NCBI RefSeq assembly: GCF_000380165.1
Contig: NZ_KB904675.1
Coordinates: 1-52,363 of the forward strand
Reading direction: 5' to 3'
Length of the DNA stretch: 52,363 nucleotides
Origin: Wenjunlia vitaminophila DSM 41686
GTDB lineage: Bacteria > Actinomycetota > Actinomycetes > Streptomycetales > Streptomycetaceae
Made by a program: the position numbers and the translations under genes. A model generated the notes under the pieces. The model worked only from the letters and a program-made list of their open reading frames with translations. It was not told the origin of the DNA and made no database searches. Positions 32,370-41,063 of the stretch are shown one piece after another; the first letter of the stretch is position 1; every line of letters begins with the position of its first letter.

Positions 32370-32906
32370 ATGGACGAGGAGGAAGTGCTGCGCTGTCTCG
32401 CCGAGGCCGACACCGGCCAGCGCCGCCCCGAGCTGGAGGAGTCGCGGTACGCGGCGGTGGCCTACCCGATGGCCCCCGAGGAGACGGACGACGGCGGGGC
32501 GTGCCCCGACGAGGACCCGAGGACCGACTGCATCGGCACCCTCGGCGAGGCGACCTCGGTCTACGACGCGCTCGACCTGATCGCCGCGAACGTGGTCGCC
32601 GAGGACGTCCTGGACCGCCTCCTGGGCGAGCTGGCCGACGTCCGGGCCGGGGACGAGCCCCCGTTCCTCTCCGGAATCCACTCCAGGCGGCGACGCGCGC
32701 TGGCAGCCGTGGTGCTGGGCCACCTGTCCCCCGTGGACGTGCTCACCGACGGGTTCGACCGCGACCCCTACCTCGGCCCCGCGCCCCTGAAGTTCCCCGG
32801 CTCCCGCTTCGTGTTCTTCATCAGAGCCGCCCCGCCGCACGACGAGGTCGCCTACGGCATCCTCGAGCTCCAGCCCGTTAGCGACCCCACCGACGCCCGG
32901 GCGTAG
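32370..32906 (+). CDS. Hypothetical acidic protein
   Basis: The product has 178 residues from the ATG at MDEEEVLRCLAEAD; a GTG 15 bases upstream is an alternative. It is acidic and soluble, with no membrane span. The C-terminal half reads LKFPGSRFVFFIRAAPPHDE. No family recognised. The preceding 200 bases are AT-richer, with a perfect TTGAGCTCAA palindrome near 32214, and probably hold promoters for this gene and the leftward membrane protein. Confidence 0.6.
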   Translation: MDEEEVLRCLAEADTGQRRPELEESRYAAVAYPMAPEETDDGGACPDEDPRTDCIGTLGEATSVYDALDLIAANVVAEDVLDRLLGELADVRAGDEPPFLSGIHSRRRRALAAVVLGHLSPVDVLTDGFDRDPYLGPAPLKFPGSRFVFFIRAAPPHDEVAYGILELQPVSDPTDARA

Positions 32907-32991
32907 CTCGCCGCCGCCCGCGGCGACACCGCGGCCATCGCCGCCCTGCTGCGCCCTCATCCAATCCCCGAGTTAGCTGGTTGATTCCTTC

Positions 32992-33501
32992 TCAGTGGCC
33001 TTCCCAGCCGTGGAGCGACACCCCCGGTCCTCCTGCCAGGTAGGACCTCAGTGCCTTCGCTGTGCTGGGCACGAAGTGATCAGGAAGGGCTGTGCAGTCT
33101 GTCCAGCAGACCTGGGAGTGCTTTGCAGGTTCGGCATTGGTGAGGGTGCCCGACCACTCATGGGTGGCGAAGACGACAGTCAGGAAGCCGTTGGGGGCCT
33201 CGACGCCCCAAGCTGCATGGATGAGATGGACGGGCCGCAGAGCCTTCTCATCAACGATGAGGCCGGTTTCCTCATATAGCTCCCGGGTGGCCGTCTGGGT
33301 GATGGGCTCGCCTGGCGCACTCTTGCCGACGGGAAGATCCCACATACCCTGAGCGAACTTCGCGTGAGGACCGCGTTGTAACAGAACAACTTGGTCAGTG
33401 TCGTGATCGTGGACGATCACGGCGGCAACGAGCAAGGTCATGGCTTCCGTAGCTGGCCTCAATGTTGCGCCAGCGTCAGTTGTCTGAGATTCGGTCACCA
33501 T
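32992..33501 (-). CDS. Nudix hydrolase
   Basis: The product has 169 residues from an ATG after GAAGGGA. The Nudix box is complete: GKSAPGEPITQTATRELYEE with TGL. The N-terminal 20 residues are a polar leader. It starts 31 bases after the HTH/TPR regulator gene in the same direction, so they form an operon. Substrate unknown. Base composition is clearly lower in G+C than the flanking core genes, which suggests later acquisition. Confidence 0.9.
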   Translation of the reverse strand: MVTESQTTDAGATLRPATEAMTLLVAAVIVHDHDTDQVVLLQRGPHAKFAQGMWDLPVGKSAPGEPITQTATRELYEETGLIVDEKALRPVHLIHAAWGVEAPNGFLTVVFATHEWSGTLTNAEPAKHSQVCWTDCTALPDHFVPSTAKALRSYLAGGPGVSLHGWEGH

Positions 33502-33532
33502 GGTCCCTTCGTCAGCAGAGGATATGCGCATG

Positions 33533-34885
33533 CTAGGCCAATGCCTCGTGTACGTGACAAAGCAGCTCCGCTGCCCCCGGTACTCCCCGTCGCTGGTACA
33601 CCCTGAGTGTGGAGCGCATTGATGAAACCGCTTTGCGTGTTCGTTCAGAGGCCACACCCTGGATGAGGTCAAGCGCGTGCTTCCAGGTGGCAACGGCCTC
33701 GTCTGCGCGGGCCTGGGCAGCGAGACTGTCACCGAGGTCGGCATACGTGAGTGCGTGCACCCGCCTGTACTTCTCTGGGTCCCAACGCGTCAGGGCCGCA
33801 CGGTGCTGCTGCTCCGTACCGGCGTGGTCGGCCAGGTCGGTCAGAGTTCGGGCGGTGTGGCTCGCCACGGTGCCGGCGGCCGGACCGCTGATCCGTGAGA
33901 AGGAAGGCTGGGGTTCGTCGTCCCTGATGATGGCTTTTTCTGCGAGAAGGAGGGCTCTCGCGGCGGCTGTCTTCTCCCTGATCGCGGCGTAGGCGCGAGC
34001 GTGAGTGACGTACAGGAGTGCCTCCGTTTTCCCGTCGGAATGTCCGACGCCTCGACTGAGTGCTGCCTCAACGAGTTGGACACAATGACGGGGCTGTTTC
34101 AGGGTCAGTGCCTGGTGAGCCAGGGCGCGCATCATCCAAGCGGCATGGGCGCGAGGATCGGATTCGCAGGCCAATTGGTAGCCAATTTGGTAGTACCGCT
34201 GAGCTGCGCCCTCATGGCCCAGGTCATGGTGCTTCCAGCCGGCGAGGTACGCCAGTTCCGCAACGGCGCCGAACGCACGTCGCCGTGTCTGCTCGGACGG
34301 GAACCGCAGTCGCAGTATCGGGGCAGCGGTGTCGGCCAGGTACGCACTGACAGTGGTCAGTCCGTGGCCGCCACCCAGGAGCTCGTCGGCGGCGCCGAAC
34401 GCAGCCGTGACCTGTCGGACAACATTGACTTCCTCATCACCAACCGCGCCCGTGCCCGAGCGCGCCTGGAGCAAGCGGGACACGTTGTCGTGGTCGTAGC
34501 CCAGTGGCATGGCGACCCCCGCGGTGGTGAAGGCGGCAACCGCCAGGAAACGGCGGCGTTCGACATCCGCACGTCCCAGTTCGGTGGCGGCCACAACGGG
34601 GTCGTTGCTGGCAGGAGCTGTCTCCTCGCCGGTGTGTAGTCCGATCTCCGTCAGGGTGACGGTCCGGCCAGCCCGACGGGAGAGCGCCTCGGCGATGTAC
34701 CCGCTGGTTCTCCCCGACGGCCGCGCGCCGTTGACCCAGTGGCACACCGCTGACTTGTTGGTCCGCAGGACCTCGCCGTTCTCGGCCGCCACTCTGCGCA
34801 CCGCATAGGCGAGTGATTCGTACGAGCAGCCCACCGCCGTGATGGTGTCCCGCAGTCGCACGTTGGGCTCTCTCCGTGCTGCCAC
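33533..34885 (-). CDS. HTH regulator with TPR-like C-terminal domain
   Basis: The product has 450 residues. Residues about 10-85 form a divergent XRE-type DNA-binding region (NKSAVCHWVNGARPSGRTSG, IAEALSRRAGRTVTLTEIG). An RRRFL motif near 110 precedes a short hydrophobic stretch, as in the Streptomyces regulator family that includes the gene at 50549. The rest is helical TPR-like repeats (GAAQRYYQIGYQLACES, HRAALTRWDPEKYRRVHALT). It probably controls the divergent ATP-binding gene and its own Nudix partner. A palindrome lies 26 bases upstream. Confidence 0.85.
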   Translation of the reverse strand: MAARREPNVRLRDTITAVGCSYESLAYAVRRVAAENGEVLRTNKSAVCHWVNGARPSGRTSGYIAEALSRRAGRTVTLTEIGLHTGEETAPASNDPVVAATELGRADVERRRFLAVAAFTTAGVAMPLGYDHDNVSRLLQARSGTGAVGDEEVNVVRQVTAAFGAADELLGGGHGLTTVSAYLADTAAPILRLRFPSEQTRRRAFGAVAELAYLAGWKHHDLGHEGAAQRYYQIGYQLACESDPRAHAAWMMRALAHQALTLKQPRHCVQLVEAALSRGVGHSDGKTEALLYVTHARAYAAIREKTAAARALLLAEKAIIRDDEPQPSFSRISGPAAGTVASHTARTLTDLADHAGTEQQHRAALTRWDPEKYRRVHALTYADLGDSLAAQARADEAVATWKHALDLIQGVASERTRKAVSSMRSTLRVYQRRGVPGAAELLCHVHEALA

Positions 34886-34910
34886 GACGCCTCCAGAGGG
34901 GTCGCTAAAC

Positions 34911-34922
34911 CGGGTATACCCG
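34911..34922. promoter_or_regulatory. Palindrome in divergent promoter
   Basis: CGGGTATACCCG is a perfect 12-base palindrome in the 190-base region between the HTH/TPR regulator and the divergent ATP-binding gene. It is a candidate operator for that regulator. Confidence 0.45.
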
Positions 34923-35075
34923 CGCTACGTGGTTGCCACAGTACTTACCGTGAGGTGCGGAGGTTGACTGAACACCGGCTGCCGCGGTTTCGGCTGAACC
35001 GAGCGGCCCCTGATTGACGCCCCCGCGCCCCCTGTGGGCCGTGCGGGGGCCGCTCTCCTTGGAGGAGTTCGTGCC

Positions 35076-35543
35076 ATGTCCGCTCTGAGGTTCTTCGCCC
35101 CGGCTGCGGGTTGGGCGGTGGCGCCTGTCCGGCGCCGTGTGCTCGCCCAGCTACGCGCCTGGAACGCGCCGTTGGACGAGGAGGTCGCGCACGCCGTTGA
35201 AGTGGTGGTCTCCGAGTTGGTCACGAACGGCGTCGTCCATGTCGGTGGAGTGCTCACCATCGGTCTTCACCTCGACGGCGACCGGCTGATGGTCGAGGTC
35301 TGTGACAGCAGCGACCGGACGCCGCGGATGCGTGCCGCGGCTGACGACGACGAGTCGGGGCGTGGGCTCGTTCTGGTTCAGGCACTTGCCCACCGCTGCG
35401 GTACCCAGTCCGTCCGCGGGGGGAAGAGGACGTGGGCGGAACTGCGCCTGGGTTCGTCCCGCACCACGGCCGGTGACGGCGTGTTCAGCGAGGGCGGTCG
35501 TCCTCGCCGCAGCACGACGGTCACGCCTGGACCGTGTTGGTGA
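35076..35543 (+). CDS. RsbW-like ATP-binding protein (anti-sigma type)
   Basis: The product has 155 residues from an ATG after GGAGGAG. It is a single histidine-kinase-like ATPase domain of the RsbW/SpoIIAB type: N-box VVVSELVTNGVVHV, G1 box VCDSSDRTPRMR, G2 ESGRGLVLVQALAHRCG. Streptomyces genomes carry dozens of such genes beside HTH/TPR regulators, and the same divergent arrangement is seen here. It probably acts as a switch kinase or binding partner in a sigma/anti-sigma-like circuit. The C-terminal 30 residues are disordered. Confidence 0.88.
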   Translation: MSALRFFAPAAGWAVAPVRRRVLAQLRAWNAPLDEEVAHAVEVVVSELVTNGVVHVGGVLTIGLHLDGDRLMVEVCDSSDRTPRMRAAADDDESGRGLVLVQALAHRCGTQSVRGGKRTWAELRLGSSRTTAGDGVFSEGGRPRRSTTVTPGPCW

Positions 35544-35583
35544 CGGAACGTGGAACCAGCACCGCCCGGAACGACCCGTGGCC

Positions 35584-35979
35584 TCAGGCCAGTTCCCCGG
35601 AGGCCCGCAGGTCGTCGAAGAGGAGTTGGTCCACGGGGGGCACCAGGGGACGGTCCGCGTAGGAGAACCAGGCCGTCTCCTCGATCTCGCTGCTCGGGGC
35701 GAGGGTGCCCCGGTACTCCGCGGTGTAGCAGCTCATCCGCACCACGGCGCCGTCGGGCAGACCCGGCCCTGTGGCCTCGTAGGTGCCCAGGTGCACGGCG
35801 GTGTCCGGGGCGAGGTGGACCGTCAGCTCCTCCTCGATCTCCCGGACCAGCGTCTCCAGGTCGCTCTCCGTCCCCTCCCGCTTGCCGCCGGGGACGTAGA
35901 AGACGTCCTTGCCCCGGGGGCGGGCGCACAGGATGCGTCCGCCCTCGATCCGCACCCATGCCACGGTGTCGATCAGCAC
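35584..35979 (-). CDS. Nudix hydrolase
   Basis: The product has 131 residues from a GTG. The Nudix box reads GGKREGTESDLETLVREIEE with EL following; the final glycine is replaced by threonine. The metal-binding REIEEE core is intact. It begins LIDTVAWVRIEGGRILCARP, like small 8-oxo-dGTPase-like Nudix enzymes. Substrate unknown. It is the third Nudix gene in the window and the second within 3 kb. Confidence 0.87.
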   Translation of the reverse strand: MLIDTVAWVRIEGGRILCARPRGKDVFYVPGGKREGTESDLETLVREIEEELTVHLAPDTAVHLGTYEATGPGLPDGAVVRMSCYTAEYRGTLAPSSEIEETAWFSYADRPLVPPVDQLLFDDLRASGELA

Positions 35980-36031
35980 CTCGCGCCACCCCCTTCCACC
36001 GGAACCCTACTGCGCGGCACCCGCCACCGGC

Positions 36032-36091
36032 CCCGTCACCAGGGCGCCCGTCACCAGCACGCCCGGCACCAGGGCACCCGCCACCAGCCAC
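36032..36091. repeat. 15-base tandem repeat, four copies
   Basis: Units starting CCCGTCACCAGGGCG recur at 36032, 36047, 36062 and 36077 with small variations (CCCG-[TGC]-CACCAG core). It is intergenic, between the SGNH hydrolase stop and the Nudix start. Because 15 is a multiple of 3, it reads as pentapeptide repeats in both directions, but no gene supports it. Confidence 0.7.
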
Positions 36092-36116
36092 CAGGGCGCC
36101 CCGCACCCGGGCCGGG

Positions 36117-36809
36117 TCACCGCGCCGGTACCAGGTACTCCCCACCCACTCCCCACGCGGTGTGCAGCACCGTGGCGAAGGCGGCGGCGATGCGGTGTTC
36201 GCCGCGGGGGGTGGGGTGGGTGCCGTCGTAGGTGTCGGTGGGCAGGTGCCAGGGGTCCGGCGGCTGTGCCAGCAGCAGCGGGGAGGCGGGCGTGTTCAAA
36301 TCGTTGACGGCGTCGCGCATCCGGGCGTTGAGGTCGGTGACCTGCTCCTGGAACGGCGGGTCGGTCCGCGCCCGGGAGTTGGGCAGGACGGGGAGGAAGA
36401 CCATCCGCAGGGACGGGTCGGCGGCGCGGGCCTGGGCGACGAAGCGGCGGAGGTTGGCCTCGGTGTCCGCAGGTCCGGTGTAGAAGCCGAGGTCGATCAG
36501 GCCGAGGAAGACCAGCAGCAGGTCGGGGCGGTGGAGGGTGACCGCGTCGCGGATCACCGGCGCCATGTGCAGCCACCCCTCGCCCCAGCCGGCGAGGTGG
36601 CGCCGGGCGTCGGCGGGGAAGGACGGGTCGCCGTAGTGCTGGGACACCGCGGCGTCGGCGGCCTTGTCGTACAGGGCGGTGCGGGGACCCACCAGGTGGA
36701 ACGAGGACGGGCCCGCCGTCGCCCGCAGGTGTTGCCACAGCCGGTACCGCCAGGTGAAGTCACCGCTGCTGCCGACGGTCATCGAGTCTCCGACGGGCAT
36801 GATCCGCAT
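36117..36809 (-). CDS. SGNH/GDSL-family hydrolase
   Basis: The product has 230 residues. The block I motif MPVGDSMTVG holds the nucleophile S9, and the C-terminal DGTHPTPRG supplies the Asp/His pair. It lacks a signal peptide in this reading, so it may be cytoplasmic or secreted by another route. It is probably an esterase, perhaps acting on acylated carbohydrates. It is divergent from the propeller protein gene, 59 bases away. Confidence 0.88.
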   Translation of the reverse strand: MRIMPVGDSMTVGSSGDFTWRYRLWQHLRATAGPSSFHLVGPRTALYDKAADAAVSQHYGDPSFPADARRHLAGWGEGWLHMAPVIRDAVTLHRPDLLLVFLGLIDLGFYTGPADTEANLRRFVAQARAADPSLRMVFLPVLPNSRARTDPPFQEQVTDLNARMRDAVNDLNTPASPLLLAQPPDPWHLPTDTYDGTHPTPRGEHRIAAAFATVLHTAWGVGGEYLVPAR

Positions 36810-36868
36810 GGGCCCATCATGGAGGAGTTGGCGGGGTCAGGGGTGGTCGGGGGTGGCAGGCTGTCCCC

Positions 36869-37927
36869 ATGCGCGTACACGTGTCGCCGGCCGCGCCGGT
36901 CGCCTTCCTGTTCGGTGCCGTGACCGCGGTCTGGGGCCTTTCCGCGCCGGCCGTGGCGGCGGACGGTTCCCGGGTGCTGTTCTCGTTCCAGGACGAACGG
37001 ATCGCCGAGTCCAGCGGTCTCGCCGCGAGCCACCGGCACCGCGGCGTGTACTGGACGCACAACGACAGCGACGACGGCCCCTACGTGTACGCCGTGGACT
37101 CCCGGGGGCGCACGGTGGCCACCGTGACCCTGCGCGGGGTGGACCCCCGCGACGTGGAGGGGATCTCGGTGACCCCGTCAGGCCAGGTGTACGTGGGGGA
37201 CATCGGCGACAACCTGGACGGCGAGTGGCCCGAGGTGTGGATCTACCGGTTCACCGAGCCGGAGCAGCTCGCGGACACCACCGTGGACGTGGTCAGGTAC
37301 CGGGTGCAGTACGCGGACGGGCCGCGGAACGCCGAGGCGCTGATGGTCCACCCCCGCACGGGGCGGGTGTACATCGCCAGCAAGGAGACCGCCGACAGGG
37401 CGGGGCTGTACGCCGGGCCGCGGGAGCTGACCCCGGACGGGGTGAACACCTTCACCCGGGTGGACCAGGTGCCGTGGGTGACGGACGGCGCGTTCTCCCC
37501 CGACGGCCGCCACCTGGCCCTGCGGGGGTACCTCTGGGCGTCCGAGTACACGTGGCGGGACGGGAAGCTTGGCGACCGCAGGCGGCTGCCCGCGCCGCTG
37601 CGCGGCCAGGGCGAGGCGGTGACGTACACCGCTGACGGGCGGTCGCTGCTGTTCGGCAGCGAGGGCGCCGGCAGCGACGTCTGGCAGTTCGACCTGACCG
37701 AGCCGGAGGAGGAGGCCGACGGGAAGGGGAACGCGGGCGGCGAGGGAAGCGATGCGGAAACCGACGGCGACCGGGGCAAGGGCGGGGACTCGGTGGACGA
37801 CCGGGGCGGGGACACCGCCGACGACGCCTCGGGGCAGCGGGACACCACGTCCCGGGTGCTGCTCGGCGTGCTGGCCACGGTGGGTCTCGTGGTCGTGGTG
37901 CTGCGGCTGTTCCGGCGCCGCAAGTGA
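36869..37927 (+). CDS. Secreted membrane-anchored beta-propeller protein
   Basis: The product has 352 residues. A signal peptide is predicted with cleavage after AVA (residue 30). Propeller-like strands follow: GVYWTHNDSDDGPYVYAVDS, VEGISVTPSGQVYVGDIGD, AEALMVHPRTGRVYIASKE, GQGEAVTYTADGRSLLFGSE. A Gly/Asp-rich spacer (about 275-320) leads to one C-terminal span ending in FRRRK. It faces outward, tethered to the membrane. Substrate or partner unknown. Confidence 0.8.
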   Translation: MRVHVSPAAPVAFLFGAVTAVWGLSAPAVAADGSRVLFSFQDERIAESSGLAASHRHRGVYWTHNDSDDGPYVYAVDSRGRTVATVTLRGVDPRDVEGISVTPSGQVYVGDIGDNLDGEWPEVWIYRFTEPEQLADTTVDVVRYRVQYADGPRNAEALMVHPRTGRVYIASKETADRAGLYAGPRELTPDGVNTFTRVDQVPWVTDGAFSPDGRHLALRGYLWASEYTWRDGKLGDRRRLPAPLRGQGEAVTYTADGRSLLFGSEGAGSDVWQFDLTEPEEEADGKGNAGGEGSDAETDGDRGKGGDSVDDRGGDTADDASGQRDTTSRVLLGVLATVGLVVVVLRLFRRRK

Positions 37928-37972
37928 ACGGCCGCCCCGGGAGGGGCCGCGGGAGCCCGCCGCCGGACGCCT

Positions 37973-38008
37973 GAGGGCGGGCCAGGCCCCCAGGCCCTGC
38001 CCGCCCTC
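37973..38008. terminator. Hairpin between convergent genes
   Basis: GAGGGCGGGC and GCCCGCCCTC form a 10-base outer stem around an imperfect inner stem. It lies between the propeller gene and the convergent serC gene. Confidence 0.65.
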
Positions 38009-38033
38009 GTGCGGTCCGCGGTGGAGCCGCGTG

Positions 38034-39176
<1,143 letters not shown>

Positions 39177-39404
39177 TCACGTCCACGAAGCGGTCCACGC
39201 CGTGAGACGACCGGCGTGGCCCCCCGGCGCGCGCCCGGGGGATAGCGAGACCCGACGGCCGGGGGACGCCGACGGGGGGTCGGACGGGCCGGGACCGGGA
39301 GATAATTTCTGGTTGCGCGTGCTGGGAGGCGACACGGCGGCGCGCGGGGGAGCGGCCGGCGCCCGGCTGTGGTTCCGGGGCCGGAGCGGCGACGGGAGGC
39401 GCGG

Positions 39405-40985
39405 ATGCGCGGAGAGCTGCTGGACGGCCGGTACCGGCTGCGGGAGCCGTTGGGTTCCGGCGGCATGAGCGAGGTCTGGCGGGCCGAGGACGAACGGATG
39501 TGCAGACCCGTCGCGGTGAAGATACTCTCCGCTGCCCGGCGCGGCGCCGACGCCGCGGTCCTCGCCGCCAGGTTCGCCCGCGAGGCCCGCACCGTGGGCA
39601 ACCTGTCCCACCCGCACATCGTCACGCTGCACGACTACGGCGAGGACGAGATCGACGGGCGCCGGGTGCTCTACCTGGTGATGGAACTGTTGGTGGGCCA
39701 GGACCTCGGCCGGGTCGTCGCGGACGGACTGCCAAGCACCCACCAGGTGCTGGACTGGGCCGAGCAGATCTGCGACGCGCTGCAGGCGGCGCACCGAGCG
39801 GGCGTGGTGCACCGGGACGTCAAACCGGCCAACGTCCTGTTGACCGCCGCCGGCACCATCAAGGTGCTGGACTTCGGCATCGTCCGGTTCGTCGAGGGCG
39901 CCGCGGCGCGCACCACCACCCTCACCGAGACCGGGGCGGTGCTCGGCACCCCGGCGTACATGGCACCCGAGCAGGTCGAGGGCCGGGCGGTCGATGCCCG
40001 CACCGACCTGTACGCGCTGGGTTGCGTGCTGTACGAACTGGTCACCGGGGAGCCGCCGTTCAGCGGCGACAGTTGGAGCGCGGTGCTGGTCAAGCACGTG
40101 ACCGAACCGGTGGTCCCGCCCAGCAGCCGGGTTCCCGGGCTGCCCCGGGAACTCGACCAGCTCATCCTCGACCTGCTGGCCAAGGAGCCGGAACACCGAC
40201 CGGGGGACACCGCCGAGGTGACGGCACGGCTGCGGGCGGTCCGGCGCCTGGTCGGGAACGGCCCCGGGGCGGCGCCCGCCGTCCCGTTCGGGAACGACGT
40301 CCGGCCGGGCGTCCCGGACGGGTTGGGCGCGCCGGACGTCGAAGGGCTGGACGTCGAAGGGCCGGACGCCGCGGGGCAGGACGGCGACCGGGTGGTCGCC
40401 GGGTGGGTGGGCGCCGGAGGGCTGGTCACCGGAACAGCGGTGGCGGTCCCGCTGCTGGCCCTGGACGGACCTGCCGCCTGGCGGGTCGCGGCGGCGGGGG
40501 CGGCCGGCGCGGTGGTGGCCGCGGCGCTGTTCCGGCTGGTGATCGGGGTGGTCAGGACGATGACGGCGCGACGGCCGTTCCTGGAGGTGTGGGCCCTGTT
40601 CCTGGCCCTGGGGCTCGGCGCGGTGGGCGCGTCCCGCGACGCGCTGCCCTGGTGGGCGGAGCTGCTGGTCGGCGCCGGGGTCGCGGCCTGCGGGTACCCG
40701 GCGGGGGTCGCGGCGGAACGGACGGTGCTCGTCGTGGACCGCCGGCCCCGCGCCGCCGCGGACGCCGCCGCCTACCGGGAACCGGGCCGGGTGGTGGCGG
40801 TGCTGGCCGGGCCGCTCGCCGGAGCCGTCGGGTTCTGCGCCGCGTCCCGGGACCAGGCCGACATGCCCGGCTGGGCCGCGGTGCTCGTCGGCCTCGGGGA
40901 GTGGGCGGTGGCGGGCGCGGTGCTCGCGGGCTGCGCCTGGTACGCCGGGTGGAGGCATGCCGCCACCCGCGGCGCGACTGCCTGA
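39405..40985 (+). CDS. Serine/threonine protein kinase with membrane domain
   Basis: The product has 526 residues from an ATG after GGGAGG. The Hanks kinase domain covers residues 8-275: G-loop LGSGGMSEVW, K39 (VAVKIL), HRDVKPANVLL (D138), DFG (D157), APEQ and DLYALGCVLYELVTGEPPF. A linker with a DVEGLDVEGPDAAG repeat follows. The C-terminal 190 residues contain about six hydrophobic spans and no PASTA sensor. It is likely a membrane-bound kinase sensing within the bilayer. A GATAAT about 100 bases upstream may be its -10 element. Confidence 0.93.
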   Translation: MRGELLDGRYRLREPLGSGGMSEVWRAEDERMCRPVAVKILSAARRGADAAVLAARFAREARTVGNLSHPHIVTLHDYGEDEIDGRRVLYLVMELLVGQDLGRVVADGLPSTHQVLDWAEQICDALQAAHRAGVVHRDVKPANVLLTAAGTIKVLDFGIVRFVEGAAARTTTLTETGAVLGTPAYMAPEQVEGRAVDARTDLYALGCVLYELVTGEPPFSGDSWSAVLVKHVTEPVVPPSSRVPGLPRELDQLILDLLAKEPEHRPGDTAEVTARLRAVRRLVGNGPGAAPAVPFGNDVRPGVPDGLGAPDVEGLDVEGPDAAGQDGDRVVAGWVGAGGLVTGTAVAVPLLALDGPAAWRVAAAGAAGAVVAAALFRLVIGVVRTMTARRPFLEVWALFLALGLGAVGASRDALPWWAELLVGAGVAACGYPAGVAAERTVLVVDRRPRAAADAAAYREPGRVVAVLAGPLAGAVGFCAASRDQADMPGWAAVLVGLGEWAVAGAVLAGCAWYAGWRHAATRGATA

Positions 40986-41063
40986 CGGGCCGGGCGGCCC
41001 CCGGCGGGGCCGCCGCGCCCGGCCGGCCTGGTGCGGTGCCCGGCGCCCGGGTCACCATGGACC

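Noticed and set aside
36007-36116. Pentapeptide-repeat reading of the 15-base tandem repeat
   Set aside because: The frame that includes it runs antisense or out of frame through the SGNH hydrolase gene and has no start signal.
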